NCBI GenBank assembly: GCA_051652645.1
Contig: JBOFUP010000009.1
Span: forward strand, 1-38,786
Reading direction: 5' to 3'
From: UBA7332 sp051652645
GTDB lineage: Bacteria; Bacteroidota; Bacteroidia; Bacteroidales; UBA7332
DNA: 38,786 nucleotides
The number at the start of each line of letters is the position of its first letter. Positions within the stretch are counted from its first letter, which is position 1. The translations under genes and the position numbers were made by a program. Positions 16,325 through 25,510 of the stretch are shown piece after piece. The notes below the pieces were generated by a model. It was not told where the DNA came from. It made no database searches and saw only the letters and a program-made list of their open reading frames with translations.

Positions 16325-18550
16325 TCATCTTGTCATATTCCATCTTACTCCGCCATAGATAGATCTACCATGCACTGGACCATATACAATAGTTGCATCA
16401 AACTTATCGCCATAAGGGTTAGCAGCATCTATAATAGGGTTATCTTGTGTGAAGTTAAATAGATTCTCCACTCCTATATATATAGACCAATTCTTAAAGA
16501 ACTTTGATACTTGAACGTTTGAGATGGTGAAGCTATCAAATCTGTCGTTCCATAGTGGAGCATCAAGGTCGGGCGTGGGCATTCTGCCCGATCCATTGAT
16601 CTGAAGAGTATAGTCAAACTGCCACTTTGTTATAGGATTTGGCGTTTGATACGAGGCAGTTACTAGCCCTTTGTGTCTGCTTTGAAGAGCTTTCTCCTTT
16701 AAAACACCGTTGTATGTAACCTTTGTATCATTCAATCTATATGCGGCTCTAAGGTCAAATCCATTGAAAATAGGATAGCCCACCTCGAGCTGAATGCTGT
16801 TTGCAAATGATTTACCATCGAGATTATAGAAGCTAATAGCATTGGCTGCACTCTCGTTGTCAATGATCACTTGATTTATAAAATCAGTTCTGTAATAATC
16901 CAGTGCTACAGAAAGTTCTTTTCCGAAAAGAGGCATGTGAGCTGTAGCACTTATACCGCTGTTCCATGCCTCCTCCATATTTAGATTTTCAGCTATAGAT
17001 ATATTCTTTACTCTTGAAGAAGCAAGAAGATTGCTATTCTCTGCCCATATATTAACAGATCTATACCCCTTGCCTGCAGTAGCTCTAATCTGCAACCACT
17101 CCGTTGCATCCCATTTAACATTCGCTCTTGGAGTGAAAAATAGACCATATTCATTGTGATGATCCAGGCGTATCCCAGCCATTAGTGTCAGATTACGTGT
17201 TGGCTTATAAGTATATTGTGCGTATGCACCTGGTGTAAACTCGTTTCTATTTGGTGATAAAATAGACGATACTGATGGTATAATTGTGTTTTGCGACAAG
17301 AAATCACCAACAAAAGAGATGCCCGAACTTATATTATGCTTCACACCAAAAGAGCTTTCGTACATAAGGCTAGCATATATACTGCTCTGACGAGCATCAT
17401 ATCTATTGATACCATAGTTACTCTTGAAGTCATGTATATTACCAGATAGTATTAAGGCTATACTTTGTTGCTTGTCAGCATCAAGTATAAGACCATTTTT
17501 AGAGAATATCTCACCCCTATGCGTACGCATATTGATTGTATATGGAGTATCCATACTTTTCTGATCACTCATAGAGTGATCCTCTGCTTGACCAGAATTT
17601 CTAGTCTCATAGATATACTTTAAGGCTGTTTCGGAGTGGTAATTATTTTTTTTGAAGAGCCATCGGTTTAGTATGTTTGCTTGTTCTAATCGTGGACGAT
17701 CTAGAAATTTGTCATTATTGGCATCGTGATTGAATTTATCATTTGAGTAGTGTGCCATGACTCCAGTTGAGAGATACTCGTTTATCTTTATATTTCCGTC
17801 GACGTTGCCCTCCATTCTACCATTGTCCATCCCGAATAGATTGATGGTTAATGGATCAGATTTGTCGGGTTTCTTGTACTCAACATTTATTTGACCTGTG
17901 ATAGATTCATATCCGTTCTTTACGGAAGCAGCACCTTTAGATATCTGAATTGATTCCATCCAAGGACCAGGTATCCAATCCATTCCATAAAGTGATCCTA
18001 TACCACGAAGGTTAGGAACATTCTCTGTAAGCATCTGAACGTAATGATTAGATAATCCGAGTAGTTTAATGGTTTTTGCTCCAGTGGCTGCATCGCTATA
18101 GTTTACATCTACTGAGGCATTTGTCTCAAAAGCCTCAGAGAGATTGCAGCAAGCAGCTCTTTGAAATTCAGCTACACCCATCTTCTGAACATTTAGAAGT
18201 TCTACTCTTGAATTAAGTGTTCCCATTCCTTGACCACGAACAACAACTTCGCCCAAGCTAGCATTGTTTTTCATCTCTATGGTAATCTCCTCATTGGTTG
18301 AATTCACCACTAAAGTATCACTATCATATCCAACGTAGCTTATTGCTAATCTATTCTCTTTTGAGGACTTTTCGATGGAGAATCGTCCATCAATATCAGT
18401 GGTTCCACCAATGGAGCTACCTACCCATACGAGGTTGGCCCCCATGAGAGGCTCACCAAGTTGGTCTATTACTACTCCTTTTACTCTGTTTTGTGCATAT
18501 ATAAGGCTGCTTACCCCTAAGGCTAGGGATATAAAAATACTCTTTTTCAT
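16325..18550 (-). CDS. TonB-dependent outer-membrane receptor, probable metal uptake
   Basis: 741 residues. Signal peptide (to about residue 20), then a carboxypeptidase-regulatory-like domain (about 23-95, 'VKGVVIDQLGEPLMGANLVW'), the TonB plug (about 100-225, ending in SITGQINVEYKKPD) and a 22-strand-type barrel to the C-terminus (RSIYGGVRWNMTR). The plug contains a vicinal Cys pair, RAACCNLSEAF (Cys134-Cys135), unusual for plugs and suggestive of soft-metal binding. Flanked by an HMA protein and a Cys-rich exported protein, so the substrate is probably a metal or metal complex; copper is a reasonable guess but not shown. Confidence 0.9.
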   Translation of the reverse strand: MKKSIFISLALGVSSLIYAQNRVKGVVIDQLGEPLMGANLVWVGSSIGGTTDIDGRFSIEKSSKENRLAISYVGYDSDTLVVNSTNEEITIEMKNNASLGEVVVRGQGMGTLNSRVELLNVQKMGVAEFQRAACCNLSEAFETNASVDVNYSDAATGAKTIKLLGLSNHYVQMLTENVPNLRGIGSLYGMDWIPGPWMESIQISKGAASVKNGYESITGQINVEYKKPDKSDPLTINLFGMDNGRMEGNVDGNIKINEYLSTGVMAHYSNDKFNHDANNDKFLDRPRLEQANILNRWLFKKNNYHSETALKYIYETRNSGQAEDHSMSDQKSMDTPYTINMRTHRGEIFSKNGLILDADKQQSIALILSGNIHDFKSNYGINRYDARQSSIYASLMYESSFGVKHNISSGISFVGDFLSQNTIIPSVSSILSPNRNEFTPGAYAQYTYKPTRNLTLMAGIRLDHHNEYGLFFTPRANVKWDATEWLQIRATAGKGYRSVNIWAENSNLLASSRVKNISIAENLNMEEAWNSGISATAHMPLFGKELSVALDYYRTDFINQVIIDNESAANAISFYNLDGKSFANSIQLEVGYPIFNGFDLRAAYRLNDTKVTYNGVLKEKALQSRHKGLVTASYQTPNPITKWQFDYTLQINGSGRMPTPDLDAPLWNDRFDSFTISNVQVSKFFKNWSIYIGVENLFNFTQDNPIIDAANPYGDKFDATIVYGPVHGRSIYGGVRWNMTR

Positions 18551-18646
18551 ATTACAAATGATTAAATAATTGTGTACAATGGTATGGACAAAGCCGTATT
18601 AACTAGCATTGTCTATTCTCCTAATGAGAGTTTTACAATTATAAAA

Positions 18647-19072
18647 TCAAATGATAAGGACTGCATTCATGGCCAATATGTCGCGGCCTGATGCAATCCG
18701 AGAGGATATGGGTTTTGGATAAATGGGCTTTATGTCGATTGACAATAGCATAGAAATAAGTGACATCACTGGCACTTTGATAAGATCCACAGATAGTTTT
18801 GAGCTTACTGTGGTCTGAATAGACCTCTTGGTCTCTTCTTGAGAGTCTGAATCGCTGTCACAGAAACAGTCATCTAAAGAGAGTGTGTTTATGCCCAAAG
18901 AGTTAGTTGAACAACAAGCCATAGGTTTGCCCTTTGCTTGTTCTGAATTGAATAGTGAAGCTACATCACAATGGTTGCAAGCCAAATGTTTGAACACGCC
19001 ATAAGATCCCGACAGCATAATAAGTGCTGTTAGGATTAATGATAGAGTGTATTTGACAATCTGCTTAATCAT
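18647..19072 (-). CDS. Small exported Cys-rich protein of a metal module
   Basis: 141 residues from the ATG at 19072 (an in-frame ATG at 19108 adds 12 polar residues before the hydrophobic segment). Signal/anchor sequence at about residues 5-22, then CNHC (Cys32, Cys35), MACC (Cys53-Cys54), CFC (Cys69, Cys71), an acidic DSDSDSQEE stretch, a hydrophobic segment at about 99-112 and a PIYPKP motif. It resembles the small Cys-rich proteins, annotated HYC_CC_PP in Bacteroidota, that accompany TonB receptors; that family name is a tentative match. Probably binds metal and is the first gene of the module, 96 bp before the receptor gene. Confidence 0.7.
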   Translation of the reverse strand: MIKQIVKYTLSLILTALIMLSGSYGVFKHLACNHCDVASLFNSEQAKGKPMACCSTNSLGINTLSLDDCFCDSDSDSQEETKRSIQTTVSSKLSVDLIKVPVMSLISMLLSIDIKPIYPKPISSRIASGRDILAMNAVLII

Positions 19073-19118
19073 CTTGTGTGTATCTTTTATTCCCCTTAGT
19101 TGGAGCAATTACAGTTTA

Positions 19119-19126
19119 CAAATATA
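19119..19126 (-). promoter_or_regulatory. -7 box of the Cys/TonB/HMA module
   Basis: The minus strand reads TATATTTG, an exact TAnnTTTG. Transcription would start near 19112, giving a leader of about 40 nt to the ATG at 19072, and supporting that start over 19108. No -33 at normal spacing. Confidence 0.4.
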
Positions 19127-19187
19127 ACTACATTACGAAGCAATTGTTCTTAACTCTACGTTAAAATAAAAGATCTAGGTTTAAATG

Positions 19188-19217
19188 TTGTTTGAGTAAG
19201 TAATTAAACTATTTTTG
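19188..19217 (+). promoter_or_regulatory. Promoter of the M16 peptidase gene
   Basis: TTG (19188-19190), exactly 19 nt, then TATTTTTG (19210-19217). Leader of about 18 nt to the ATG at 19241. Probably drives the four-gene rightward run to 25351. Confidence 0.6.
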
Positions 19218-19240
19218 CGATAGAACGTAGAATAAATTAT

Positions 19241-20473
19241 ATGCATTACCAACAACACACTTTAAGCAACGGACTTCGAATTATTCATCTACCTACAGAC
19301 TCAGCAGTTTCCTACTGTGGATATGCCATAAATGGAGGTACACGAGATGAGTATAGCGATGAGTTTGGGATGGCCCACTTTGTGGAGCATCTACTTTTTA
19401 AGGGTACGCTAAAGCGTAGACCACACCACATTATAAATAGAATGGAGAGTGTGGGAGGTGAACTCAATGCATACACAAGCAAGGAGGAGACACTAGTCTA
19501 TGCTATTTTCCCGGGTAATGAGCTTGAGAGAGCTGTTGATCTGTTGAGTGATCTTGTATTCAACTCAACATTTCCAGAGGCAGAGATAGAGAAAGAGAGA
19601 GAAGTTATTATTGATGAGATAAACTCCTATAGAGATTCACCTTCAGAACTGATATTTGATGAGTTTGAGAATCTACTCTTTCCAGGTGACGCACTTGGTC
19701 ATAATATATTAGGGGATGAGAAATCCTTAGAGGGATTTGACTCTGAAAAGTGTCACTCTTTTGTCAATAGGCTTTACAGACCAAATAATATGGTCTTCTT
19801 CTCAATGGGTAGTACTCCCTTTGTGAAGCTTGTAAAACTATTGGAAAAACATCTCAGTGGAATTGAATCGGGGGGGGAATCAGCCTCACCAATTAGAACG
19901 GTTTCACAACCAATAGTTCTGGACCACGAACCAATCTATATGAAAATGGAAACAAATCAAGCACACGTTATGATTGGAGCTCGCACTTTGTCTATGTTTG
20001 ACGAACGTAGATCTGCTCTTTTTGTTATGAATAATATTTTGGGTGGACCAGGTATGAATAGCCGATTAAATGTTTCACTAAGGGAGAAGAGCGGATTGGT
20101 ATATACTGTAGAGTCAAATCTAACACCTTACACAGATACCGGTGTGTTTGGTATATACTTCGGTACAGATCCAAAGAAGTACAAAAAAGGGATGGGACTA
20201 GTAGAGCGTGAGCTAGAATGGTTCAGAAGTAAACCTATGAGCAAAAACCAACTAACAGCAGCAAAAAAACAGCTGTATGGACAATTAGTTGTTGCAAATG
20301 AGAATAAGGAGAATTTAGCTCTAGGTATGGGCAAAACTTACCTTCGATTTGGTCGTTACGATAGTTTCGAGGAGGTAAATCAGCGCATTGCAAGAGTGAG
20401 CGAAGATGACATATGGCAATTGGCCAATGATCTATTTTCACCAGATAAATTACTGACTTTAATAATCAAATAG
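19241..20473 (+). CDS. M16-family zinc peptidase
   Basis: 410 residues, a single-unit M16B (processing-peptidase-like) size. The inverted zinc motif HxxEH is HFVEH (His46, Glu49, His50), followed by LLFKGT, GGELNAYTSKEETLVYA, and the distal ligand region EKEREVIIDEINSYRDSP. The C-terminal half carries the R/Y-type segment (SLREKSGLVYTVESNLTPYTDTGVFGIYFG). No signal peptide, so cytosolic. Natural substrate unknown; such proteins degrade short peptides. First gene of a rightward set. Confidence 0.9.
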   Translation: MHYQQHTLSNGLRIIHLPTDSAVSYCGYAINGGTRDEYSDEFGMAHFVEHLLFKGTLKRRPHHIINRMESVGGELNAYTSKEETLVYAIFPGNELERAVDLLSDLVFNSTFPEAEIEKEREVIIDEINSYRDSPSELIFDEFENLLFPGDALGHNILGDEKSLEGFDSEKCHSFVNRLYRPNNMVFFSMGSTPFVKLVKLLEKHLSGIESGGESASPIRTVSQPIVLDHEPIYMKMETNQAHVMIGARTLSMFDERRSALFVMNNILGGPGMNSRLNVSLREKSGLVYTVESNLTPYTDTGVFGIYFGTDPKKYKKGMGLVERELEWFRSKPMSKNQLTAAKKQLYGQLVVANENKENLALGMGKTYLRFGRYDSFEEVNQRIARVSEDDIWQLANDLFSPDKLLTLIIK

Positions 20474-20542
20474 AACTAAATAGATAGGCAAACAATCAAA
20501 AAGCTATTAGCCTTAATACCAAAAACTAAAACCCACAAGAGT

Positions 20543-22081
20543 ATGCTCGTAAAATCTTATGCAGCAGCACTTCACGGAGTGGATGCTTCGATAGTCACGA
20601 TAGAGGTAAACTGTTCTCAAGGATTAAAGTTCTTCCTTGTTGGACTACCTGATAACGCAGTTAAGGAGAGTCACGAGAGGATTGTCTCAGCTCTTCAGGT
20701 GAGCGGATATAAGTTTCCGCGAAGACAGATTATCATCAATATGGCACCGGCTGATCTACGAAAAGAGGGTTCAGCCTATGACTTACCTCTTGCTATGGGC
20801 ATTATGGCTGCTGCGGAGATGATAGCTGTTGATAAGTTAGGTGAGTATCTCTTGATGGGTGAGTTATCTCTTGATGGAACACTGCACGCCATAAAGGGAG
20901 TTTTGCCTATAGCCATCAAAGCTAGGGAGGCTGGTTTCAAGGGTATAATCTTACCAAAAGAGAATTCTTGTGAAGCGGCAGTTGTAAACAATCTCCCTGT
21001 TTATGGTGTTGATAATATCCAAGAGGTAATAGATTTTCTCAATGGGAGTGTGGAACTTCAAGAGACAGTAGTCAATACTAGAGAGGAGTTTTATGCTCAA
21101 CAAAGTGAATTCGAATTTGATTTCTCTGAGGTTAAAGGACAAGAAAGTGTTAAGCGTGCACTAGAAGTTGCTGCAGCTGGTGGGCATAATCTAATAATGA
21201 TAGGCTCTCCTGGGGCTGGAAAGTCCATGATGGCAAAGCGAATACCATCCATCCTCCCACCTCTCTCTTTGCGTGAAGCTCTTGAGACGACAAAAATCCA
21301 TAGCGTAGCTGGCAAGATTGGACGAGAAAAAGGGTTGATGGCAAATAGACCATTCAGAGCTCCCCACCATACTATATCTTCAGCAGCACTTGTAGGGGGC
21401 GGCAGCTTTCCTCAACCAGGTGAGATATCCTTGGCCCACAATGGTGTACTCTTTCTGGATGAGCTTCCGGAGTTCAGTCGTGTGGTATTGGAAGTTATGA
21501 GACAGCCATTGGAGGAGAGAAAGATCTGCATTTCGAGAGCAAAATTTTCAGTTGAGTATCCTTCAAGTATGATGTTGATAGCATCAATGAATCCATGCCC
21601 TTGTGGTTATTATAATCACCCCGAACGCTCTTGTGTGTGTATACCTGGTGCAGTGCAAAAGTATATGAATAAGATCTCTGGACCTCTTTTGGACCGTATA
21701 GATATCCAAGTGGAGATTACTCCCGTTCCATTTGAGAAGATATCGGATGCAAGACCTGCTGAATCTAGTATAACAATAAGGGAGAGAGTAATACGTGCAC
21801 GTAAGATACAAGAAGATAGGTTCGGAAATCAAGGAGAGATCTATTGCAATGCACAGATGAATACAAAGCTTCTTCAACTATATGCTAAACCCTGCGAAGA
21901 GGGTTTCAGGCGTTTGAAGAGTGCTATGGAGAGGTTGAATCTATCTGCGAGGGCGTATGATAGAATATTGAAAGTATCACGTACTATAGCTGATCTTGAG
22001 GGTGAGGAGTTTATAAAGCCTGATCATATAAGTGAAGCAATAAACTATAGGAATCTTGATCGTGAGAGTTGGGGGTCATAA
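20543..22081 (+). CDS. YifB/ComM-family Mg-chelatase-like AAA ATPase
   Basis: 512 residues. N-terminal ChlI-like/Lon-protease-like fold domain (about 1-165, beginning with VKSYAAALHGVDASIVTIEVN), AAA core with Walker A GSPGAGKS (about 220-227), Walker B region LFLDELPEF, the Cys-containing SMNPCPCGYYNHPERSC insertion (possible zinc site) and a C-terminal Mg_chelatase_C domain (RFRRL-type helices, 'LNLSARAYDRILKVSRTIADLEG'). In other bacteria ComM is a hexameric helicase promoting branch migration during natural transformation; that role here is by homology only. Confidence 0.92.
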   Translation: MLVKSYAAALHGVDASIVTIEVNCSQGLKFFLVGLPDNAVKESHERIVSALQVSGYKFPRRQIIINMAPADLRKEGSAYDLPLAMGIMAAAEMIAVDKLGEYLLMGELSLDGTLHAIKGVLPIAIKAREAGFKGIILPKENSCEAAVVNNLPVYGVDNIQEVIDFLNGSVELQETVVNTREEFYAQQSEFEFDFSEVKGQESVKRALEVAAAGGHNLIMIGSPGAGKSMMAKRIPSILPPLSLREALETTKIHSVAGKIGREKGLMANRPFRAPHHTISSAALVGGGSFPQPGEISLAHNGVLFLDELPEFSRVVLEVMRQPLEERKICISRAKFSVEYPSSMMLIASMNPCPCGYYNHPERSCVCIPGAVQKYMNKISGPLLDRIDIQVEITPVPFEKISDARPAESSITIRERVIRARKIQEDRFGNQGEIYCNAQMNTKLLQLYAKPCEEGFRRLKSAMERLNLSARAYDRILKVSRTIADLEGEEFIKPDHISEAINYRNLDRESWGS

Positions 22082-22132
22082 GATCGTTGATCTCCAATTG
22101 TAATACACAATAAATAATCATCAAAATCCATT

Positions 22133-24043
22133 TTGAAAGCTGTGAAAAGGAGTATTATTGATCTGTTTGAGGCGTCTGTGGAGAAGTATGCTGATCGCCC
22201 TTTTTTGTTAGAAAAGCGCAATGGTGACTACGTTGAGAGTAGTTACAAGGAGTGTTACAACGAAACGATCCGCTTTGGTGCTGGTTTAGTAGCATTAGGT
22301 GTTAATCCTAGGGATAATATATCAATGCTGAGTGAGGGGCGAAATAGTTGGATCATTGGAGAACTAGCAATCTTCTACGCTGGTGCAGTGAACGTTCCTC
22401 TCTCTATAAAACTAGAGGAGAGCAGTGACCTTAAGTTCAGAATTGAACATTCTGAGTCTAAATGGGTGATGGTATCTAAGGGTCAACTATCAAAGATAAG
22501 ATCTATAAAGAGTGAGCTAAGTTTCGTTGAGCGAGTTATTGTTTTTGATGAAATAGATCAACTTGAGGATAGAGAGATTCTTTTAAGTGACATATTAAAG
22601 ATGGGAGATGCCCTTTTGAAGAGTGATAAAGACTCCTTCATGAAGATAGGCAGAGCTATTCAAAATAATGACTTAGCAACTATAACATATACCTCAGGAA
22701 CGACAGCTGACCCTAAAGGGGTTATGCTCACTCATCGTAATTATACAGCAAATGTCGAACAATCATTGAGCTTGACAAGTGTTTCTTCTGATTGGCGTAC
22801 TCTGATTATTCTACCATTGGACCACTGCTTTGCTCATGTGGTTGGCTTCTTCACGTTTATGAGCTGTGGTGCATCTGTTGCGACAGTGCAAAGTGGAAGA
22901 ACTCCAATGGAGACTCTTAAAAATATACCTATAAACATCAAAGAGGTAAAACCACATCTTTTACTAAGTGTCCCTGCTCTGGCTAAAAATTTCAAGAAGA
23001 GTATTGAAGCTGGAATAAAAAGCAAGGGAGCAATAGCCGAGCTACTTTTTAAGTTTGCAATCCTTGTCTCTACGGTATATAATGCAAATGGTGAGGATAA
23101 AGGTAAAGGATGGAGAGTTATATTCAAACCGCTAGTCAATCTATTTGACGCATTATTGTACAAGAAAGTGAGGGAGAATTTTGGTGGTAATCTTCAATTC
23201 TTTGTAGGAGGTGGTGCGCTTCTAGACAAAGAGCTCCAATCGTTCTTCTACTCAATTGGCATACCTATGTATCAGGGGTATGGACTATCTGAAGCGACAC
23301 CTGTTATTTCATCAAATACGCCTTCTTGTCATAAATTCGGATCGTCAGGTAAATTAGTAAAACCTATTGAACTTAAGATCGTTGATGGAAGTGGTGATGA
23401 ACTACCTATAGGAAGTAAGGGTGAAATAGTAATAAAAGGCGAGAACGTGATGGCAGGTTATTGGAAAAATAGTGAATCTACTGCTACAACGATTATTGAT
23501 GGATGGCTACATACTGGTGATATGGGCTATATGTCTAGTGATGGATATTTATATGTTATGGGTAGGTATAAGAGTCTTCTCATAGGAGGTGACGGAGAAA
23601 AGTATAGCCCCGAAGGTATTGAAGAGGCTTTAGTTTCTCACTCTCTATACATAGATCAGATAATGCTTTACAATAATCAGAACCTATATACTTCTGCGTT
23701 GATTGTTGCAAACACAGATCAAATGAAACGCTATGCAAAGAAGCACCATCTTGAATGGGGAAGTAAAAAGTGTAGTGAGGCATTAATCAGTATTATACAA
23801 AGAGATATATCTAAATTTAAAGGTAAAGGGCATCTAGCAAAAATGTTTCCTGAACGTTGGATACCAATCACGTTCATCATTCTTCCTGAGCCTTTCTCTG
23901 AAAAGAATCTTATGCTAAATAGTACAATGAAGATGGTAAGAAGCCGAGTTGAAGAGGCTTATGGTAGTGACATTGGTTATTTATATACCCTAGAGGGAAA
24001 GAATCCTAACAATGAATTGAATCACAAACGACTTAGTCGTTAA
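22133..24043 (+). CDS. Long-chain acyl-CoA synthetase (AMP-forming)
   Basis: 636 residues. Start read as TTG at 22133; no in-frame ATG is available near the N-terminus, GTG at 22142 is an alternative, and a stop at 22115 limits any extension. P-loop ATITYTSGTTADPKGVMLTHRN (about 183-204), GYGLSEATPV, and the adenylation hinge GWLHTGDMG followed by YVMGRYKSLLIGGDGEKYSPE. The C-terminal domain is large, as in long-chain fatty-acid or AMP-ligase proteins of Bacteroidota. Activates fatty acids to acyl-CoA through acyl-AMP; exact chain-length preference not determined. 51 bp after yifB, 18 bp before metY. Confidence 0.88.
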   Translation: MKAVKRSIIDLFEASVEKYADRPFLLEKRNGDYVESSYKECYNETIRFGAGLVALGVNPRDNISMLSEGRNSWIIGELAIFYAGAVNVPLSIKLEESSDLKFRIEHSESKWVMVSKGQLSKIRSIKSELSFVERVIVFDEIDQLEDREILLSDILKMGDALLKSDKDSFMKIGRAIQNNDLATITYTSGTTADPKGVMLTHRNYTANVEQSLSLTSVSSDWRTLIILPLDHCFAHVVGFFTFMSCGASVATVQSGRTPMETLKNIPINIKEVKPHLLLSVPALAKNFKKSIEAGIKSKGAIAELLFKFAILVSTVYNANGEDKGKGWRVIFKPLVNLFDALLYKKVRENFGGNLQFFVGGGALLDKELQSFFYSIGIPMYQGYGLSEATPVISSNTPSCHKFGSSGKLVKPIELKIVDGSGDELPIGSKGEIVIKGENVMAGYWKNSESTATTIIDGWLHTGDMGYMSSDGYLYVMGRYKSLLIGGDGEKYSPEGIEEALVSHSLYIDQIMLYNNQNLYTSALIVANTDQMKRYAKKHHLEWGSKKCSEALISIIQRDISKFKGKGHLAKMFPERWIPITFIILPEPFSEKNLMLNSTMKMVRSRVEEAYGSDIGYLYTLEGKNPNNELNHKRLSR

Positions 24044-24061
24044 TCTATTAGGTTATTAGTT

Positions 24062-25351
24062 ATGAGAGAAGGTAAATTAAGATTTGAAACACTGCAGGTT
24101 CACGCAGGGTATGAGACAAGTGATAAGAGTACAAACTCTAGAGCAGTTCCTATATACCAAACAACGGCATATACATTTGATAGTGCTGAACATGGTGCAA
24201 ACCTTTTTGCTCTAAAGGAGTTTGGAAATATCTACACAAGATTGATGAACCCTACAACAGATATTCTGGAAAAGAGAATGGCTGCTCTAGAGGGAGGGGT
24301 TGCAGCTCTAGCTGTTGCTTCGGGTCATTCGGCACAGCTCATAGCTATGAACAACATCTTGGAGGCTGGTGATAATTTCGTTAGTTCACCGTTTCTTTAC
24401 GGTGGTACTTACAACCAATTTAAGGTTGCTTTCAAGAGAATGGGTATAGAGGCTCGCTTCGCCAAGAGTGATACTGCAAATGATATTGAGATGCTCATTG
24501 ATGATAAAACTAAGGCTATATACATAGAGAATATAGCAAACCCTCACTTTAGTATACCTGATTTTGAGGCGGTGGCTTCCGTAGCAAAAAAATATGATAT
24601 ACCTCTTGTGGTGGATAATACATTTGGGTGTGGTGGATATCTATGTAGACCTCTTGAGTTTGGTGCTAATATTGTTGTTGAGTCGGCTACAAAATGGATT
24701 GGTGGCCATGGCACCTCTATGGGGGGAATTATTGTCGATGGAGGTAACTTTAATTGGGGTAATGGAAAATATCCGCAGTTTTCTGAACCATCAGAGGGTT
24801 ATCACGGTCTAAACTTTTGGGATAGCTTTGGAAGTATTGCATTTATTATTCGTGCAAGGGTTGAGGGTTTAAGAGACCTAGGACCTTGTATCTCACCATT
24901 TAATTCGCATCAACTTCTTATTGGACTTGAGACTCTTTCGCTTAGAGTAGACAGAATATGTGAGAATGCAATGAAAATAGCTACATGGTTGGATTCACAT
25001 CCTGCAATAGAATCAGTAAACTATCCAGGACTTAAATCCCAACCTTATCATGAGCTTGCTAAGAAATATCTAAGCAATGGTTATGGACCTGTTCTTTCAT
25101 TCTGTGTAAAAGGTGGTTCAAAAGAGGCTGCTAAGGTTATTGATAGAGTAAAACTAATTAGCCATCTGGCAAATGTTGGCGATACACGAACATTGATTAT
25201 TCAGCCATCAGTTACTACCCACCAACAACTTTCGGCAGAGGCACAGCTTGCTGCTGGTGTTAAACCTAATCTTATTAGACTCTCTGTGGGTATAGAGCAT
25301 GTAGACGATATAATATATGATCTTGAGCAAGCTCTGTCTGAACAAAAATAA
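24062..25351 (+). CDS. metY: O-acetylhomoserine sulfhydrylase (Cys/Met metabolism PLP enzyme)
   Basis: 429 residues, the length of O-acetylhomoserine aminocarboxypropyltransferase rather than of the shorter cystathionine enzymes (about 390). Begins with LRFETLQVHAGYETSDKSTNSRAVPIYQTTAY, typical of MetY. The PLP-binding Lys lies in ESATKWIGGHGTSMGG (about residue 211), with the Asp of VVDNTFGCGGYL upstream. Makes homocysteine from O-acetylhomoserine and sulfide. No SAM riboswitch is seen upstream. Ends the rightward run; the candidate sRNA promoter follows 125 bp later. Confidence 0.93.
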   Translation: MREGKLRFETLQVHAGYETSDKSTNSRAVPIYQTTAYTFDSAEHGANLFALKEFGNIYTRLMNPTTDILEKRMAALEGGVAALAVASGHSAQLIAMNNILEAGDNFVSSPFLYGGTYNQFKVAFKRMGIEARFAKSDTANDIEMLIDDKTKAIYIENIANPHFSIPDFEAVASVAKKYDIPLVVDNTFGCGGYLCRPLEFGANIVVESATKWIGGHGTSMGGIIVDGGNFNWGNGKYPQFSEPSEGYHGLNFWDSFGSIAFIIRARVEGLRDLGPCISPFNSHQLLIGLETLSLRVDRICENAMKIATWLDSHPAIESVNYPGLKSQPYHELAKKYLSNGYGPVLSFCVKGGSKEAAKVIDRVKLISHLANVGDTRTLIIQPSVTTHQQLSAEAQLAAGVKPNLIRLSVGIEHVDDIIYDLEQALSEQK

Positions 25352-25475
25352 ACCATGGGTAATATTTATTATATTTCAATCCAAACATTGATTATAAAAA
25401 CATGCTGCATAGCAGCTACCAAATACACACTAATACTCCATTGAATAAAAAAATGTGTTATTTGTTTGCTTTTTC
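25352..25475. other. Short intergenic segment after metY
   Basis: AT-rich, with GCTGCATAGCAGC (a hairpin-capable inverted repeat) near 25403-25415 as a possible weak end of the metY transcript. No gene or promoter is seen in it before the sRNA promoter. Confidence 0.4.
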
Positions 25476-25505
25476 TTGTTTCATATTGATATTTGTTTAA
25501 CTTTG
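25476..25505 (+). promoter_or_regulatory. Promoter of a candidate small RNA
   Basis: TTG (25476-25478), exactly 19 nt, TAACTTTG (25498-25505). The expected start of transcription falls at about 25511, precisely where the first hairpin arm begins. No open reading frame with an ATG follows before the terminator. Confidence 0.65.
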
Positions 25506-25510
25506 CAATC

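Noticed and set aside
22133..22145. Frameshift or truncation at the acyl-CoA synthetase start, because it lacks an ATG
   Set aside because: A TTG start restores a full-length N-terminus and the frame is closed just upstream by a stop at 22115; no sign of a broken gene.
24000..24062. SAM or cobalamin riboswitch before metY
   Set aside because: Only 18 bp separate it from the upstream gene, and no aptamer-like fold is seen.
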